From an uncultured Mucispirillum sp. (lineage in GTDB: Bacteria; Chrysiogenota; Deferribacteres; Deferribacterales; Mucispirillaceae), in NCBI GenBank assembly GCA_945947845.1, contig CAMEZN010000063.1, forward strand, positions 1 through 8,371: 8,371 bases of DNA, given 5' to 3'. The notes beneath the pieces were generated by a model. It did no database searches. It was given only the letters and a program-made list of their open reading frames with translations, and was not told the origin of the DNA. The first letter of the stretch is position 1; the number at the start of each line of letters is the position of its first letter. The position numbers were made by a program, and so were the translations under genes. Positions 6,413 through 8,371 of the stretch are shown here, piece after piece.

Positions 6413-6442
6413 AATAAGCCTGCTTAAATAAGCAGGCTTATT
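6413..6442 (-). terminator. Perfect 13-bp hairpin, likely terminator after uspA
   Basis: AATAAGCCTGCTT (6413-6425) and its exact reverse complement (6430-6442) flank a 4-nt loop. It begins 10 nt after the uspA stop in the minus-strand direction. The GC-rich core is followed on the minus strand by CTTATTTATG, a moderate U-run. It should end the metG-tatD-receiver-uspA transcript, and it also forms the leader of the META lipoprotein gene, whose ATG is 14 nt further on. Confidence 0.62.
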
Positions 6443-6452
6443 CATCTCTATA

Positions 6453-6920
6453 TTAAGCTTCCTGAGTACCTTTTGGACGAACAGTTAATACTGGACATGG
6501 TGCTTTGCGAACAACCAGTTCAGCAGTAGAACCAAATAATACATGTTCTAAACCTGTTCTTCCATGAGTTCCTATAATAATCATATCAAAGTTGCCGTTT
6601 TCTGCCTCTTTGATAATTTCACTATATGGGTTACCCCTTAATATTTTTGTAGTAAATTCAACATCTTTTAATTCTGGTGCATTAGCAACAAATTCATCAA
6701 ACTGTTTTCTTGCACCGTCTTCAAAATCTGGTGATAAATTCTGCATAGGCATGCCCATTTGTGGTATGTAAAATGCAACAATATTGCCTTCATCAAAAAG
6801 TATATGCACTATTTCCAACTCTGCTCCTAAGATTTTTTTCATCTCCACAGCATAAGCCAAAGCATAATGTGATGCCTCTGAAAAGTCAGTAGGAAAAAGT
6901 ATTTTTTTAACAGGATTCAT
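6453..6920 (-). CDS. Universal stress protein, UspA family, ATP-binding type
   Basis: Cytoplasmic stress protein of 155 residues with a single Usp domain. Usp proteins accumulate in growth arrest and other stresses and work as dimers. The first strand, KKILFPTDFS (5-14), carries the conserved aspartate D12. The nucleotide-binding signature G-x2-G-x9-G-S is intact: G117, G120, G130 and S131 in GTHGRTGLEHVLFGS. This places it with the ATP-binding (MJ0577-like) branch rather than E. coli UspA itself. The C-terminal strand CPVLTVRP is typical. The start at 6920 is fixed by the best ribosome site in the window, AGGAGG (6931-6926) with 5 nt spacing, suggesting strong translation. It follows the receiver gene by 21 nt and is the last gene before a perfect hairpin terminator. 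Confidence 0.94.
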   Translation of the reverse strand: MNPVKKILFPTDFSEASHYALAYAVEMKKILGAELEIVHILFDEGNIVAFYIPQMGMPMQNLSPDFEDGARKQFDEFVANAPELKDVEFTTKILRGNPYSEIIKEAENGNFDMIIIGTHGRTGLEHVLFGSTAELVVRKAPCPVLTVRPKGTQEA

Positions 6921-6925
6921 ATAAA

Positions 6926-6931
6926 CCTCCT
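6926..6931 (-). promoter_or_regulatory. Consensus Shine-Dalgarno of the usp gene
   Basis: AGGAGG on the minus strand, 5 nt upstream of the ATG at 6920, is a full consensus match. Every other gene in the window has a partial match, so uspA is probably translated more strongly than the operon genes before it. Confidence 0.8.
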
Positions 6932-6941
6932 AATATTTTTA

Positions 6942-7307
6942 CTAATTTATTACTGCACATTCTATTAGTTTTTTAACTTCACCTTTCTTATATTCCTTAG
7001 GCAAAATTTCTAAAAAACCAAATTCATAAGTAAGTAATATATCATCAGCAGTAATATTTGATGATAAAAGCACAACAGGCATATTAGTATGGATAAAACC
7101 AATATTATTAAGCATATCCACCATAAACAATTCTTTCATACTTAAATCTGCAACTACTGCATAATAATCGCTGTTATTTAACACTTCAATAGATAAAAGC
7201 GGGTTTGTTACTCTTTGCAAAACATACTTATTAGCATCAAATTCAAAATGAAGTTTTGCAAATACATCATCATCATTTGTAATAACAAGTATTTTTTTAG
7301 TTTCCAT
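6942..7307 (-). CDS. Stand-alone receiver (CheY-like) domain protein
   Basis: A 121-residue protein with a receiver fold and no output domain. It starts with a KKILVIT strand (4-10) and an acidic pocket of D12/D13, has a phospho-acceptor D54 in VVADLS, a serine at S82 (VVLLSS) and the invariant lysine-proline in reverse order, P103-K104 (ILPKE) instead of the usual KP. All four key residues are therefore present, so phosphorylation is plausible, although overall similarity to CheY is low. Its ATG overlaps the tatD stop by one base (TAATG), indicating translational coupling; a GGGGG run (7322-7318) provides a ribosome site. uspA follows 21 nt after its stop. It could be a phosphorelay intermediate, a protein-interaction switch or a regulator of the neighbouring stress protein; no kinase is nearby. 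Confidence 0.8.
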   Translation of the reverse strand: METKKILVITNDDDVFAKLHFEFDANKYVLQRVTNPLLSIEVLNNSDYYAVVADLSMKELFMVDMLNNIGFIHTNMPVVLLSSNITADDILLTYEFGFLEILPKEYKKGEVKKLIECAVIN

Positions 7308-8104
7308 TAAAGTAACACCCCCTTTGTTAATCTTTGGATATTATCTTCTAACTGCCCCATAAGTATATTATAAGGTATATTTAAAAATTGTGCAACAAAT
7401 TCACCAGTATATGATACATTTGCAGGCATATTTTTCTTACCACGAACAGGAACAGGGGCAAGATATGGACTGTCTGTTTCTATTAAAAGTTTTTCTTTTG
7501 GAGTATTAAGTAGTGCCTGCCTTAAATTTTCTGCACTTTTAAATGTAACATTACCTGCATAACTTATATAAAAATCTTTATCTTTTACCCAGTCAAGAAC
7601 ATTCATATTTCCATCAAAGCAGTGAAATATACCTTTTAAATTACTATGTTTTTCCATTACTTCATCTAGTATTTTAATAGTTTCTTCTGCTGCATTTCTG
7701 CTGTGTATTACAAGCATCTTATTAAGAATACCCGCAATATCTGCCATATCTTTAAATAAAATATTCTGATATTTTTCTTCCGGGTTTTCTTCATAATAAA
7801 AATCCAGCCCTGTTTCACCTACTGCCACAACTTTTTTATTAGATGCAAGTTTTAAAAAACGTTCGTAATCGTTATCTCTATTGTATTTATCTGCATATTC
7901 TGGGTGCATACCAACAGAAGCATATATATTATCATATTTTTCTGCAACTGCGGCTGCTTTTATACTATCATCATAATCTATGCCAATAGTAATTATTCGC
8001 TTTACATTTTTATCATCTGCAAGACTTATAAATTCATCAACACTTCTGCCATACTCATCATCATGTATGTGAGCATGGGTATCTGTCCAAAAATTAGTTT
8101 CCAT
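7307..8104 (-). CDS. tatD: TatD-family metal-dependent deoxyribonuclease
   Basis: TIM-barrel metallohydrolase of the TatD family (YcfH/YabD type), with DNase activity in characterised members; despite the name it is not part of the Tat translocase. The 265-residue length is standard. All metal ligands are visible in order: DTHAH (H10, H12), GETGLDFY (E97), VIHSR (H134), FHCF (H161) and ETDSPYLAPVP (D211). The ATG at 8104 starts one base after the metG stop (TAATATG) and has only a weak purine run upstream, so translation probably depends on ribosomes finishing metG. The metG-tatD pairing is conserved in many bacteria. The stop overlaps the start of the receiver gene. The sequence looks intact. 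Confidence 0.95.
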   Translation of the reverse strand: METNFWTDTHAHIHDDEYGRSVDEFISLADDKNVKRIITIGIDYDDSIKAAAVAEKYDNIYASVGMHPEYADKYNRDNDYERFLKLASNKKVVAVGETGLDFYYEENPEEKYQNILFKDMADIAGILNKMLVIHSRNAAEETIKILDEVMEKHSNLKGIFHCFDGNMNVLDWVKDKDFYISYAGNVTFKSAENLRQALLNTPKEKLLIETDSPYLAPVPVRGKKNMPANVSYTGEFVAQFLNIPYNILMGQLEDNIQRLTKGVLL

Positions 8105-8105
8105 A

Positions 8106-8371
8106 TTATTTTATTCTTGTTCCAGCAGGCACACTGTCTGGAAGAATCATAACATTATGCCTTTCACCATCAAATGCAGCTAAAACCATACCCTGAGATT
8201 CTATACCCATTAATTTTGCTGGCTTTAAGTTTGCTACTACTGCAATAGTTTTGCCTTTTAAATCATCAGGGTTATAACTTTTTGCAATCCCAGCAACAAT
8301 AGTTCTGCCGCCATCTCCAACATCTACTTTTAATTTAAGCAATTTTTCACTTTTTTTCACATTTTCAGCTT
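8106..8371 (-). CDS. metG: Methionyl-tRNA synthetase, C-terminal tRNA-binding domain; 5' part off the right edge
   Basis: The frame is open to the right edge. The visible 87 residues end at a TAA at 8108-8106. They match the C-terminal EMAP/Trbp111-type OB-fold of MetRS: KSEKLLKLKVDVGD, then GRTIVAGIA, a YNPDDLKGK stretch, VANLKPAKLMGIESQGM, LAAFDGE and the PAGTRI end. In long-form MetRS this domain helps bind and dimerise on tRNA; a free-standing Trbp111-like protein has the same sequence, but the tatD partner favours metG. An in-frame GTG at 8360 is not taken as a start, because the frame continues upstream with family-like residues (LENVKKSEKLL) and the domain would lack its first strand. 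It should be the head of the minus-strand run metG-tatD-receiver-uspA. Confidence 0.9.
   Translation of the reverse strand, partial: AENVKKSEKLLKLKVDVGDGGRTIVAGIAKSYNPDDLKGKTIAVVANLKPAKLMGIESQGMVLAAFDGERHNVMILPDSVPAGTRIK

Noticed and set aside
7307..8104. tatD as part of the Tat export system
   Set aside because: TatD-family proteins are metal-dependent nucleases; the name is historical, so no functional link to the tatBC genes in the window is claimed.
7904..8152. Open frame antisense to tatD and the metG end
   Set aside because: Ile/Tyr/Cys-rich composition typical of a shadow frame; it crosses the junction of two certain genes.
8358..8371. GTG at 8360 as the start of a small free-standing tRNA-binding protein
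   Set aside because: The frame stays open to the window edge with family-like residues, and starting here would remove the first strand of the OB fold.

Overview
The window is low-G+C DNA (by eye about 30%) from a Gram-negative-type bacterium. It encodes a Tat export system, a predicted periplasmic protein and a predicted lipoprotein. Molybdenum cofactor synthesis next to Tat suggests a respiratory, probably anaerobic or microaerophilic lifestyle. A low-G+C Deferribacterota such as a Mucispirillum relative would fit, but this is a guess from general style and not a demonstrated match. I saw no rRNA or tRNA gene, CRISPR array, insertion sequence or prophage gene.

Layout. (1) Positions 1-651, minus strand: the N-terminal 217 residues of a NERD-domain (nuclease-related) protein whose 3' end lies off the left edge. 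(2) 652-914: an AT-rich divergent promoter region. (3) 915-5973, plus strand: a tight six-gene run, tatB-like, tatC, moaA, a degenerate LarA/DUF2088-like gene, an OmpR-type response regulator, and an unrecognised secreted six-cysteine protein. Every junction is an overlap or a gap of at most 16 nt, so it is probably one operon. (4) 6024-8371, minus strand: from right to left, the C-terminal end of metG (methionyl-tRNA synthetase, cut by the right edge), tatD, a stand-alone receiver domain and uspA. A strong hairpin terminator follows, and then a small META/HslJ-like lipoprotein gene. The two runs converge around 5974-6023.

How the genes may work together. Tat exports folded cofactor-containing enzymes, and molybdopterin oxidoreductases are classic Tat cargo, so tatBC with moaA is functionally coherent. 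The next three genes have no textbook link to either process. They are a LarA-fold protein that appears to have lost the catalytic histidine and the cofactor lysine of lactate racemase, a response regulator with no adjacent kinase, and a periplasmic protein of unknown function. This trio is the least explained part of the window. In the minus-strand run, a housekeeping pair (metG, tatD) is translationally joined to an outputless receiver and then to a universal stress protein, which suggests a stress or growth-state signalling add-on.
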